A model generated the notes under the pieces. It was not told the origin of the DNA. It searched no databases and saw nothing but the letters and a program-made list of their open reading frames with translations. From Acidimicrobiaceae bacterium (lineage in GTDB: Bacteria; Actinomycetota; Acidimicrobiia; Acidimicrobiales; RAAP-2): a stretch of DNA of 11,065 nucleotides. The position numbers and the translations under genes are program-made. The stretch spans positions 1-11,065 of the forward strand of contig PLXU01000207.1 in the NCBI GenBank assembly GCA_003151555.1, given 5' to 3'. This document shows, piece after piece, positions 1 through 6,897 of this stretch; position 1 is the first letter of the stretch, and each line of letters opens with the position of its first letter.

Positions 1-407
1 TTCTTGGTGCGAAAGGCCTCCACCTCAGTCTGGAGACGCTGGCCGGTCTGCTCGAGCTTGTCCTGCTGCTCAACGATGGTGGCGTGTTGCGTGTCGAGGT
101 CCTTTAACTGGCCGGCGATGACCTCGCGGCGGGTGAGTGCTTCGCGGGCCAGTGGCTCGTTGCCTTGTCCCATGGCGGTCTTGGCCTGGTCGGCCAACTT
201 GTCGCCCTGATTCTTCAGTTGCTCCGCCTGGATCTCCACGCGCTTGCGCGCGGTGGCGACGTCAGCGATCGCGCGGCGCACCTTGGTCAGGTTGTCGAGC
301 TGCTGTTCGTAAGAGAAATCGAGCGTTTGGCGCGGGTCTTCCATCTTGTTCAGGGCCGCGTTGCTCTTGGCCTGAAAGATGCTCGATAGACGCTTCATTA
401 AACCCAC
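1..407 (-). CDS. PspA/IM30 family protein (partial, C-terminus off the left edge)
   Basis: The first about 135 residues are visible. They are almost entirely charged, Ala/Gln/Leu-rich helix without prolines in long stretches, typical of the PspA/IM30/Vipp1 coiled-coil family that coats and stabilises the inner face of the cytoplasmic membrane under envelope stress. Family hallmarks are the N-terminal amphipathic stretch MKRLSSIFQAK, then NKMEDPRQTLDFSYEQQ, then a long helix with VATARKRVEIQAEQLKNQ. I chose the GTG at 407 as start because AAGGAGG lies 5 bases upstream of it; the in-frame ATG at 398 lies 14 bases from that site. It follows purE on the same strand after 85 bp, so it could be read through from the purine operon or have its own promoter. 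No signal peptide is seen, which fits a peripheral cytoplasmic protein. The family call is firm; the exact role (phage-shock-like stress response) is by homology only. Confidence 0.85.
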   Translation of the reverse strand, partial: MGLMKRLSSIFQAKSNAALNKMEDPRQTLDFSYEQQLDNLTKVRRAIADVATARKRVEIQAEQLKNQGDKLADQAKTAMGQGNEPLAREALTRREVIAGQLKDLDTQHATIVEQQDKLEQTGQRLQTEVEAFRTK

Positions 408-412
408 GTGGG

Positions 413-419
413 CCTCCTT
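413..419 (-). promoter_or_regulatory. Strong Shine-Dalgarno site of the pspA-like gene
   Basis: Read on the minus strand the sequence is AAGGAGG, ending 5 bases before the GTG at 407. It decides the start GTG (407) over the ATG at 398. A perfect site like this contrasts with the weak or absent sites before recB-like, dsbA-like and both response regulator genes in this window. Confidence 0.7.
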
Positions 420-431
420 GGTTACCATCAC

Positions 432-437
432 AGACTA
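432..437 (-). promoter_or_regulatory. Possible -10 element for the pspA-like gene
   Basis: The minus strand reads TAGTCT, matching the TANNNT pattern of actinobacterial sigma-70-type -10 elements, about 25 bases before the GTG at 407 and within the 85 bp purE-pspA gap. No convincing -35 hexamer sits 16-18 bases upstream, so this is only a candidate. Confidence 0.25.
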
Positions 438-492
438 TTCCTTCGTTGCTGGCGGCGGTACAGCGAAGTCCTACGGTCCGAAAGCCAGATTC

Positions 493-980
<488 letters not shown>

Positions 981-981
<1 letters not shown>

Positions 982-2156
982 TACGTCTCCTGTGTCTGTG
1001 TGCCGTACGCTCGCGCACTCTCCCATGCTGTCACGTGCGCCGACCGGGCGTCGTCACTCAAAGCGGTGACGTGGCCGAGCTTGCGTCCCGGGCGCCAGGA
1101 TTTGCCGTAGTCGTGCACGTAGGCACCCGGCACGTCGAGCGCTGCGCGCAGCGAACTGGTTCGCTCACCGCCCACGAGGTTGACCATGACGGCATAACCA
1201 GTGGTCGGTGCCGTGTCGCCGAGTGCTTGACCACTCACGGCGAGTAAGTGGTTGGCGAACTGGCTGGTCTGGGCGCCCTCGATCGTCCAGTGTCCCGAGT
1301 TGTGGGGCCGCAGGGCGACTTCGTTGACCACCATGCCGGCGTCCGTGATGAAGTACTCAATCGCGAGAATGCCCACCGCGTCGATGAGCGACGCGATGCG
1401 CATCGTGAGATTGCTCGCTTCACGCACGAGGTGCGTCGGTGCCTGCGCCGGGTAGCGCACCTCGACGCACATACCTTGCGACTGCACGGTCGTGACCAGC
1501 GGATAGAGCATCACTGAACCGTCCACCGCCCGAGCCACCAATTGGGCGACCTCGCTGCGCAGATTGAGTTTTTCTTCGATCAGGACCTCGCCGGTAACGG
1601 CGAGTTCGTCAATCATGGTGACCGCCTCGTCGCGAGTGTTGGCAAAGAGCACGCCGCGCCCGTCGTATCCGCCCCGGGCTGCCTTCAGGACCGCCGATCC
1701 GTCCAGTTCTTCGAGAAAGGCCGGGACCCGAGGGTCGTCGGAAGATCGCACCACCAAGAAACGCGGTACGGGCAAACCGGCCGCACCAAGCGCTTGACGT
1801 TGGTAGGCCTTGTCGACCGCGAAGCGCAGGGCGGCGGCGCTGGGCCGCACCGGCACGCCGCGCGCTTCCATTTGGGCGAGGTGTTCGAGGTCGACGAGTT
1901 CGTGATCGAACGTGATGACGTCGACGGCCCCACTCAATTGCTCGATTGCGGCGCGGTCTCGCGCTTCGCCCAGGACAACGTGGTCGCAGGTGGCGACCGC
2001 GGGGTCGTTGATCGAGGCGGCCAGTACCGTGATGCTCACGCCCACTTCGTGTGAGGCTTCGCCCATCATGCGAGCCAATTGGCCGGCGCCTACGACGCCA
2101 ACTCGAGTCACGCCGTAGCTAGAGGTATTCGACACGAACAAAACGCTACTGGCCAC
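981..2156 (-). CDS. purK: 5-(carboxyamino)imidazole ribonucleotide synthase (PurK, ATP-grasp)
   Basis: PurK uses ATP and bicarbonate to convert AIR to N5-CAIR, which PurE then rearranges. The protein has the expected order: an N-terminal Rossmann-like segment (VGVVGAGQLARMM, residues 19-31), the ATP-grasp core with LKAARGGYDGRG (157-168) and IEEKLNLRSEVAQLVAR (193-209), the metal-binding region with Glu 267 and VNEVALRPHNSGHWTIEG (277-294), then TSQF and a C-terminal PurK domain. The start is uncertain. GTG at 2156 lies 3 bases after the stop of the dsbA-like gene and gives 391 residues; GTG at 2111 gives 376 residues, begins VTRVGVVGAG as in many family members, and may be the real start. 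No good Shine-Dalgarno site precedes either, so coupling to the upstream gene is likely. The function is secure from motifs and from the adjoining purE. Confidence 0.95.
986..992 (-). promoter_or_regulatory. Shine-Dalgarno site deciding the purE start
   Basis: The minus strand reads CAGGAGA, with GGAG ending 5 bases before the GTG at 981. It lies inside the last codons of purK and supports a coupled start at the TAGTG overlap rather than the upstream start at 1026. Confidence 0.6.
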
Positions 2157-2159
2157 GAC

Positions 2160-2756
2160 CTAGAAAGGAAGTTGCGTGTGCTTGAACTCGTTGAGATCGG
2201 GTTGCAGGGTCATCAGCGTAATCAACGACTCGATGACCTTTATGGACGCTTCGCCGTCGTCAGTGGGCGCGGTCATATAACGCACGAAGGTGGCGTCACC
2301 TTTCATTGCAAAGGTCGGCACGCCAAAGGCCTCGTAGGTTGAGAACTCCTCGTAACTCTTGCCAATGACTTCGTGGGGTCGACGCGACGCGACGTCATCT
2401 CGCACCAGGTCCATGTCGACACCGAGTGGGGACAGCACATCATCAATCTCGTCGAAGGTCACGAGGCGAACAGCCCGTTCGTGTCGGGCGCGAAAGAGGG
2501 CCTCGTGGGCCCGGTGGAAGTGTTCGGGCTGTTGGTCGCGCACCGAGATACTGACCGCCAAGGACAGGTGATCGTCGTCGTACGCGGGGTCGTTCCACAC
2601 GTCGGGAGTGCCGTCGGGGCGGCCGGCTTGGCTGAGCGTCCAGGGGACGAAGTGCACCTCAAGGTCGGCCCCGGCGTCCAGCGCCTTCAAGACGTGCAGG
2701 TGGATATTCTTCGCGAAGGGACAGCGGTAGTCGTAGGAGAGGTCAAAGGAAGTCAC
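2160..2756 (-). CDS. DsbA-fold thioredoxin-like protein with a single cysteine
   Basis: A 198-residue protein that I place in the DsbA/FrnE/HCCA-isomerase branch of the thioredoxin superfamily. It starts with a short beta strand and the motif YDYRCPFAKNIH (residues 8-19), where the usual CxxC is CPFA; Cys 12 is the only cysteine. The cis-proline loop is FGVPTF (Pro 147), with a helical insertion between (about 60-135). There is no signal peptide, so it should be cytoplasmic, unlike periplasmic DsbA. With one cysteine it cannot run a classical dithiol cycle; a glutathione- or mycothiol-transferase, isomerase or nitroreductase-type activity is possible but cannot be assigned. It lies between the recB-like gene (19 bp gap) and purK (3 bp gap), so it is probably in the same operon. 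The GTG start at 2756 has no well-spaced Shine-Dalgarno site, but a TANNNT box sits 6 bases upstream. Confidence 0.8.
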   Translation of the reverse strand: MTSFDLSYDYRCPFAKNIHLHVLKALDAGADLEVHFVPWTLSQAGRPDGTPDVWNDPAYDDDHLSLAVSISVRDQQPEHFHRAHEALFRARHERAVRLVTFDEIDDVLSPLGVDMDLVRDDVASRRPHEVIGKSYEEFSTYEAFGVPTFAMKGDATFVRYMTAPTDDGEASIKVIESLITLMTLQPDLNEFKHTQLPF

Positions 2757-2762
2757 CCCTTT

Positions 2763-2768
2763 AGCCTA
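2763..2768 (-). promoter_or_regulatory. Candidate -10 box for a leaderless transcript of the dsbA-like gene
   Basis: The minus strand reads TAGGCT, then 6 bases, then the GTG start at 2756. That is the geometry of leaderless actinobacterial mRNAs, where the start codon is the first transcribed triplet. No -35 match is seen and the box lies in the gap after the recB-like stop, so an internal operon promoter is only a possibility. Confidence 0.3.
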
Positions 2769-2775
2769 GGGAGCG

Positions 2776-3564
2776 CTACGCCGGCACGGGCACGCCGTCG
2801 GCCTTGCAGATCTCGCGGTAGGCGCAGAATCGACACGAACTCCTCGAGGGCGTCGCCGGAAATTCGCCGTCCTCGTAGTAGCGGTTGATTCGCTGCCACG
2901 CGTTGGTGGCGGCCTGGGCTCGGGCTTTGATAATCACCTCGGTGACGTTGCGCTCGATGGCTTCGCCCTGGGCCACGTAGAGCAGTCGAATCTTTTTGGG
3001 CTGCTCGCCGAGCTTGGCCTCGCACAGCGCCGCGTAGAGTTCGGCGTTGGCGAAGGTGCTGGTGTCGTAATCGCGATTGGGCAGTGCGCCGGTCTTGTAG
3101 TCGACGATGACGAGCTGCCCGTCTTCGTCACGGTCGAGGCGGTCGAGGATCCCAAAGAGGGGCGTGCCGTCAATGTTGACCCCCAGGCGCAACTCGACGC
3201 CCTCGTGATTGATGGTGCGGGGATCCTCCATTTCGAAGTACGTCGTGATGATGCTCCCGGTCTCCTTTAGGAGTTTCGCCAGCATGGCGTCGTCCATTCC
3301 AATGTCGCTGCGCACGTCGTCGCTGAGCACGGCATCGATGGCAGGAGCGACAAATTCACGGGTGCGATCGATGGTGCGCTCGGCCGGGGGAAGTTGGTGA
3401 AGCTGCTCAAAGATGAAGTGGACAAAACGGCCCTTGGCCGAGGCGTAACTCGCGGGCTGGGGAATGCGTTCGATCGAGGCGTGCTGGTACTTGCGCGGAC
3501 AGGACTGGAAGTCCTGCAACCGAGAAGGAGAGAGGGACTTTGGTAGGGGATCTTCAAATGCCAT
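2776..3564 (-). CDS. RecB-family PD-(D/E)XK nuclease with a probable 4Fe-4S cluster
   Basis: A 262-residue stand-alone nuclease domain of the RecB/AddB/Cas4-like PD-(D/E)XK group, far smaller than helicase-nuclease RecB. Order of motifs: LSPSRLQDFQSCPRKYQ (11-27) with Cys 22; His 49 in GRFVHFIFE; Asp 141 in FGILDRLDR; the core VDYKTG (Asp 155, Lys 157); the ELYAALCE helix (175-182, the QxxxY-like element); and CRFCAYREIC at the C-terminus (Cys 244, 247, 253). The C...CxxC(5)C arrangement is that of the iron-sulphur staple in AddB and Cas4 nucleases. All catalytic residues are present, so it should be active, probably as a single-strand or end-processing exonuclease. It is the promoter-proximal gene of the recB-like/dsbA-like/purK/purE run. 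No cas genes are near, so Cas4 is unlikely. The ATG at 3564 lacks a convincing Shine-Dalgarno site and has a TANNNT box 6 bases upstream. Confidence 0.9.
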   Translation of the reverse strand: MAFEDPLPKSLSPSRLQDFQSCPRKYQHASIERIPQPASYASAKGRFVHFIFEQLHQLPPAERTIDRTREFVAPAIDAVLSDDVRSDIGMDDAMLAKLLKETGSIITTYFEMEDPRTINHEGVELRLGVNIDGTPLFGILDRLDRDEDGQLVIVDYKTGALPNRDYDTSTFANAELYAALCEAKLGEQPKKIRLLYVAQGEAIERNVTEVIIKARAQAATNAWQRINRYYEDGEFPATPSRSSCRFCAYREICKADGVPVPA

Positions 3565-3570
3565 AGTGCC

Positions 3571-3576
3571 ACCGTA
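3571..3576 (-). promoter_or_regulatory. Candidate -10 box for a leaderless recB-like transcript
   Basis: The minus strand reads TACGGT, then GGCACT, then the ATG at 3564, giving the 6-base spacing expected of a leaderless mRNA. The box is half of a perfect 10-base palindrome ACCGTACGGT (3571-3580), which might also serve as a small operator. It lies in the 64 bp divergent region before the plus-strand gene at 3629. Confidence 0.4.
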
Positions 3577-3628
3577 CGGTACCCCTGTAACGCGCGCCCG
3601 AGGAGCATGGGCCGAGTAGAAATGATGT

Positions 3629-3961
3629 ATGAAGACTCACCCCACCGTGACGCATCGGGGCAATCTGATCCGATCGACCCAGTGGGCCGGAGTGCGCACC
3701 GGCGACGCGGTGGTGGTGGATGGGATAAAGGGTCGACAGTCCTGGGTGTTCGTTGCTCACGTGGTCAATGAAGTCACCAGTGAAGAGTGGGTCGACGTGC
3801 GAGGTGGGCGAGTGGGAGAGACGAAGGGTCGTTCCTTCCGCCCCGAATTGATCTATCCGAGCGGGGCTAAGAAGGGGTCTCGATTGGTGGGGCTTCCCCT
3901 GGCGCTGGCTCCCCAGCTGCCGCTCTCCTTCGAGAGTGAAAGATCCGGCACGTCAAAATAA
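3629..3961 (+). CDS. Small conserved-looking protein of unknown function
   Basis: A 110-residue protein that I do not assign to a named family. It begins MKTHPTVTHRGNLIRSTQW and contains RTGDAVVVDGIKGRQSWVF, HVVNEVTSEEWVDVRGG, then SFRPELIYP and a basic KKGSR before GLPLALAPQLPL. The pattern of alternating hydrophobic residues, GD-VVV and W-V-VRGG suggests a compact beta-barrel-like domain (SH3- or KOW-like), but that is a guess from composition. There are no cysteines, no membrane segments and no signal peptide. The codon use and GC at third positions match the neighbours, and no overlapping gene competes, so it is likely real. It is transcribed divergently from the recB-like gene. There is no clear Shine-Dalgarno site; TAGAAA lies 6 bases before the ATG, a possible weak leaderless promoter. 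Earlier ATGs at 3622 and 3625 are out of frame. Confidence 0.75.
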   Translation: MKTHPTVTHRGNLIRSTQWAGVRTGDAVVVDGIKGRQSWVFVAHVVNEVTSEEWVDVRGGRVGETKGRSFRPELIYPSGAKKGSRLVGLPLALAPQLPLSFESERSGTSK

Positions 3962-4182
3962 ATCCAAGGATGGAGCCTCAAGTTCAGCGCTGAGGAGGAC
4001 CAATCCGTAACTTCCATCCGTCGCGGGACGCACGTTCCTGTGGTGCTGGCACCCCTTCTTTTCGAAGGTTGGCTACCTCGATTCGCGTTTCGAAGTCGTG
4101 AATACTGGTCGCAGGTAGGCCAAAGGATCGGCTGCGGGGAGGTTTGAATCGAATGGCGGTTTCCACCCCGAGGGTCTCAGCC
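3962..4182. other. 221 bp leader before the first permease gene
   Basis: No gene that I can support lies here. It contains a 10-base palindrome TCAGCGCTGA (3984-3993), a near-palindromic 14-mer GTGGTGCTGGCACC (4040-4053) that is repeated exactly before the second permease, and a weak 5 bp hairpin around CCTTC/GAAGG (4054-4068) without a T-run after it. A GGGGAGG at 4136-4142 could serve alternative permease starts. A promoter for the permease gene should lie here, but I see no clear -35/-10 pair. Confidence 0.5.
4040..4053. repeat. Near-palindromic 14-mer, copy 1 (permease leader)
   Basis: GTGGTGCTGGCACC, identical to 6781-6794. The core GGTGC-TG-GCACC forms a 5 bp arm pair. It lies 143 bases before the chosen start of the first permease; the second copy lies 117 bases before the second permease. 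It could be an operator shared by the two paralogues or a remnant of the duplication. Confidence 0.45.
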
Positions 4183-6708
4183 ATGAAGGGAAGCGCACTT
4201 TCGGTTGGCTGGTATTGGTTGCGAGCCACTTTTAGAAAACGTTGGACGAGCTATCTGAGCATCGTTCTTCTCGTCGGCTCGATCGGCGGTCTCGCCATAG
4301 GTTCGGTATGCGCGGCCCGCAGAACGCAGTCGTCCTTCAATGTCTTCCTGGCCAGCACTAACCCTTCGGACCTGACGGTCACGCTCTATGCCCCGAACGT
4401 CGCGTCGGAACTGGCGCGACTTCCTCACGTGCGTTACGTGGGGGTGTCGTCGTATTCGTTGAACGCGTTCCCGGCCGGGCGTGGCGGGGCCTCGGATTTT
4501 ACTCCCGGCTTGCTCAGCGGGAGCGTGACGGGCGTTGGTTCCCTGGAGGGCGAATATTTCTCCGAGGACAAGGGTGCCGTGGTCGCCGGGCGGATGGCCA
4601 ATCCTAAGAGAGCGGACGAGTTCGTGGCCGACGCCAACGCGCAACGCCTGATGGGTTGGCACCTGGGTGAGACCATCCGAATGTACTTTTACACCGACGC
4701 GCAGACGCAACGTGCGTCGTTTGGCACCAACAAAGTAAAGCCCCACGTCAGCTTGACGATGCACCTCGTAGGAACGATTGTCCTGAACAACGACGTGCTA
4801 TTGGACCAGGTCGACCAACAGGCCAATTTCATGATTTTCACGCCGGCGCTGACTCGCCAAATCGTGAATAACGCTCCTCACTACAACCAATATGCACTGC
4901 AACTCGATCACGGCACGGCCAATGTCTCGGCCGTGGAGCGCGAGGTAATTGCCATTCTGCCGCGCGGCACCACGTACAGTTTCCGGGTCAACTCCGTCGT
5001 CGCCGGAGCAGTGAACCGGTCGATTGAGCCCGAATCGATCGCGCTCGGCGTATTCGGACTGATCGCGCTCCTAGCGGCGCTCGTGATTGCCGCGGGGCTG
5101 GTGGCCCGTACGCTGCGCAGTGAGGACGAAGATTTTGTCGTGTTGCGCGCGCTGGGCGCGACTCCGGCGATGACGAGCAGCGCCAGCCTTCTCGGACTCG
5201 TCGGGGCCATCGTGAGCGGCGCGCTGCTCGCGGTTGGGGTCGCCGTCGCCCTTTCCCCGCTCTCGCCAATTGGTCCCGTGCGAGCTGTCTATCCGAAGGG
5301 AGGGTTCGCCTTTGACGCAACGTTCCTCGGGTACGGTTTCCTTCTCTTGGTCGTGGCCCTGGTCGCCATCGCCCTGGTGTTCACGCGACGACGAGTGCGC
5401 CGTTGGACGGATCGATCGCGACCAGGACTCCCGACCGTTGGTTCACGGATCGGTCGACTGGCGGCCGACGTGGGCCTTCCCGTCACCGCCGTGGTGGGGG
5501 TGCGGTTCGCTCTCGAACCCGGTCGAGACCGCGATGCGGTGCCGGTGCGATCCGCGTTGGTCGGCGCGATCCTGGCCGTGGCGATCGTTGTGAGCACGCT
5601 GACCTTTGGCAATAGCCTCGCGACGCTCGTCTCGCATCCACCGCTCTACGGATGGAACTGGAGCTACGCCTTGGGCGGCAATGGCAGTGGCGTTCCGCCG
5701 CAGGCCGTTCGTCTTCTCAAGAGCGACCCCTACGTGGCCCAATATTCGGGCGACAGTTTTGCGAACGCCCAAATTGACGGGGTGACGGTGCCGATCATCC
5801 TCACGACGTATCACGCCTCGGTGACGGCCCCGATATTGTCCGGCCACGAGGTCGATGGGCCGGGCCAGATCGTGCTCGGTGTGGCGACGTTGAAGGAACT
5901 CCACAGGAGTTTGGGTCAGCACGTCTTCGTGACGTACGGATCCAAGAAGGACGCTCCCGTGTACGTGGCGCCCACGAGTATGAAGATTGTCGGAACCGCC
6001 ACCCTCCCTTCGGTGGGGGGCACCCTCACGTTGCACTCGTCGATGGGCGTCGGCGCCATTTTGCCCATCGATATCGAGCCGACCGCGTTTAAAAAATTTC
6101 TTCACAGTCCCTACGAGGCCCTAAACGGGTATTCCATGATTTTCGTACGGTTCAAACACGCAGCGCCGACGTCGCTGGCCGTTGCATCGCTGAGGAAGAT
6201 TGCTCGCATCGCAACCAAGGACCTGCTCGCGACGCCCAACGGGGGCGGCAGCAGCGTGGGCGTCCTGGCCGTGCAGTACCCGGCCGAGATCGAGAACTAC
6301 CGAACCATCGGCGTGGTGCCTGACCTCCTGGCGTTGGCGCTGGCCATCGGCGCCGTCGTCGCGCTCGCGCTCACGTTGGTGGCGTCGGTGCATCGGCGCC
6401 GCCGCGACCTGGCACTGCTGCGAACTTTAGGCTTCACCTCTCGCCAATTGAGATCGGCGGTGGCCTGGCAGGCTTCCGTCGCCGGTGCGGTGGGCGCCGT
6501 CGCCGGCATTCCAATAGGCGTCTTCGTCGGTCGTTGGCTCTGGACGTTGTTCGCCCGCGACATCTTCGCCGTGCCCGAGCCGACGGTGCCGACAATCCCG
6601 TTGGTAGTGGTGGGCCTGGCCGCGATGGTGCTGGCGAACGTGGTGGCCGCCCTGCCGGGCCGGAGCGCGGCACGAACGTCGACCGCGCAAGTTCTTCGGG
6701 GCGAATAA
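4183..6708 (+). CDS. MacB/FtsX-type ABC transporter permease, internally duplicated (paralogue 1)
   Basis: An 841-residue membrane protein of the type VII (mechanotransmission) ABC permease group. Predicted segments: TM1 (about 24-43), a first ectodomain of some 240 residues, TM2-4 (286-309, 331-355, 378-401), a cytoplasmic loop with LEPGRDRDAVPVR, TM5 (458-480), a second ectodomain, and TM6-8 (714-738, 761-786, 804-826). Thus two 4-TM FtsX units are fused in one chain. Each half has a coupling-helix motif after its second TM: VLRALGATP and LLRTLGFTSRQL, where an ATPase would dock. It is closely similar over its whole length to the next gene. The frame is open from TTG 4144 and ATG 4153 (behind GGGGAGG), but ATG 4183 is chosen because GAGGG lies 8 bases upstream and it matches the paralogue, both having 12 residues up to the shared WYW. 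The substrate is unknown (lipid, peptide or cell-wall component). No ATPase gene is visible. Confidence 0.92.
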   Translation: MKGSALSVGWYWLRATFRKRWTSYLSIVLLVGSIGGLAIGSVCAARRTQSSFNVFLASTNPSDLTVTLYAPNVASELARLPHVRYVGVSSYSLNAFPAGRGGASDFTPGLLSGSVTGVGSLEGEYFSEDKGAVVAGRMANPKRADEFVADANAQRLMGWHLGETIRMYFYTDAQTQRASFGTNKVKPHVSLTMHLVGTIVLNNDVLLDQVDQQANFMIFTPALTRQIVNNAPHYNQYALQLDHGTANVSAVEREVIAILPRGTTYSFRVNSVVAGAVNRSIEPESIALGVFGLIALLAALVIAAGLVARTLRSEDEDFVVLRALGATPAMTSSASLLGLVGAIVSGALLAVGVAVALSPLSPIGPVRAVYPKGGFAFDATFLGYGFLLLVVALVAIALVFTRRRVRRWTDRSRPGLPTVGSRIGRLAADVGLPVTAVVGVRFALEPGRDRDAVPVRSALVGAILAVAIVVSTLTFGNSLATLVSHPPLYGWNWSYALGGNGSGVPPQAVRLLKSDPYVAQYSGDSFANAQIDGVTVPIILTTYHASVTAPILSGHEVDGPGQIVLGVATLKELHRSLGQHVFVTYGSKKDAPVYVAPTSMKIVGTATLPSVGGTLTLHSSMGVGAILPIDIEPTAFKKFLHSPYEALNGYSMIFVRFKHAAPTSLAVASLRKIARIATKDLLATPNGGGSSVGVLAVQYPAEIENYRTIGVVPDLLALALAIGAVVALALTLVASVHRRRRDLALLRTLGFTSRQLRSAVAWQASVAGAVGAVAGIPIGVFVGRWLWTLFARDIFAVPEPTVPTIPLVVVGLAAMVLANVVAALPGRSAARTSTAQVLRGE

Positions 6709-6746
6709 CTGGGCCGCTCCATCTGGTTGAAAAAGTCCAGCCCGAG

Positions 6747-6774
6747 ACCCCTACCAGCACGCGCTGGTAGGGGT
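6747..6774. terminator. Strong hairpin between permease genes (attenuator or terminator-like)
   Basis: The arms ACCCCTACCAG (6747-6757) and CTGGTAGGGGT (6764-6774) are perfect complements over 11 bp. A further C-G pair (6758/6763) leaves a four-base loop ACGC, so the stem is 12 bp. It begins 38 bases after the stop of paralogue 1. There is no following T-tract, so a standard intrinsic terminator is not supported. A T-poor terminator, a 3' stabilising stem, or a dyad protein site are the alternatives. Confidence 0.55.
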
Positions 6775-6779
6775 GTCCA

Positions 6780-6797
6780 CGTGGTGCTGGCACCACG
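6780..6797. repeat. Small hairpin containing copy 2 of the shared 14-mer
   Basis: CGTGGTG (6780-6786) pairs with CACCACG (6791-6797) around a CTGG loop, 5 bases after the long hairpin. The 14 bases 6781-6794 equal 4040-4053 in the leader of the first permease. Its dyad form would suit either an RNA stem or a dimeric regulator's site. Confidence 0.45.
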
Positions 6798-6897
6798 CGC
6801 GTGCGGGGGCTTACGCCCTGCGTTGCGTCGCGGCCACCGGTAAGACTGTCTCTCATCTGAGCGCTGAAGGGCGGACGAGACTCCGGATGGCACATCA

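Larger units (their letters stand above)
6709..6897. other. 189 bp between the two permease genes
   Basis: No gene is supported. The region holds a long perfect hairpin (6747-6774), a second small hairpin (6780-6797) containing the repeated 14-mer, a GC-rich stretch, and AGCGCTGA (6861-6868), whose core is also seen in the first leader. There is no T-run after either hairpin. The gap is long for genes in one operon, so the second permease may have its own promoter or the hairpins may set the ratio of the two transcripts. Confidence 0.5.

Noticed and set aside
982..1026. A longer PurE beginning at 1026
   Set aside because: It would overlap purK by 46 bases and add 15 residues not found in PurE proteins; the GTG at 981 has a good Shine-Dalgarno site and a TAGTG overlap with purK.
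2776..3564. Cas4 as the identity of the small nuclease
   Set aside because: The cysteine pattern is shared with AddB-like nucleases, and there are no other cas genes or CRISPR repeats in the window.
4054..4068. CCTTC/GAAGG hairpin as a terminator for the small unknown gene
   Set aside because: The stem is only 5 bp, the T-run is in the loop rather than after it, and it lies about 95 bases from the stop codon.
4144..4182. Earlier in-frame starts of the first permease (TTG 4144, ATG 4153)
   Set aside because: ATG 4153 has GGGGAGG 10 bases upstream and cannot be fully excluded, but ATG 4183 has its own GAGGG and matches the paralogue's N-terminus in length.
3984..4229. Minus-strand open frame of 81 residues in the permease leader
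   Set aside because: It overlaps the permease start, has no Shine-Dalgarno site and no recognisable domain; it looks like chance openness of a GC-rich leader.
5443..6105. Minus-strand open frame of 220 residues inside the first permease
   Set aside because: Same antisense compositional pattern; no domain and no start signals.
6709..6774. Minus-strand peptide resembling the start of a DUF72 protein (VLVGVSGWTF)
   Set aside because: The resemblance covers about ten residues only, and the same bases are explained by the hairpin; the rest of that frame is antisense to the permease.
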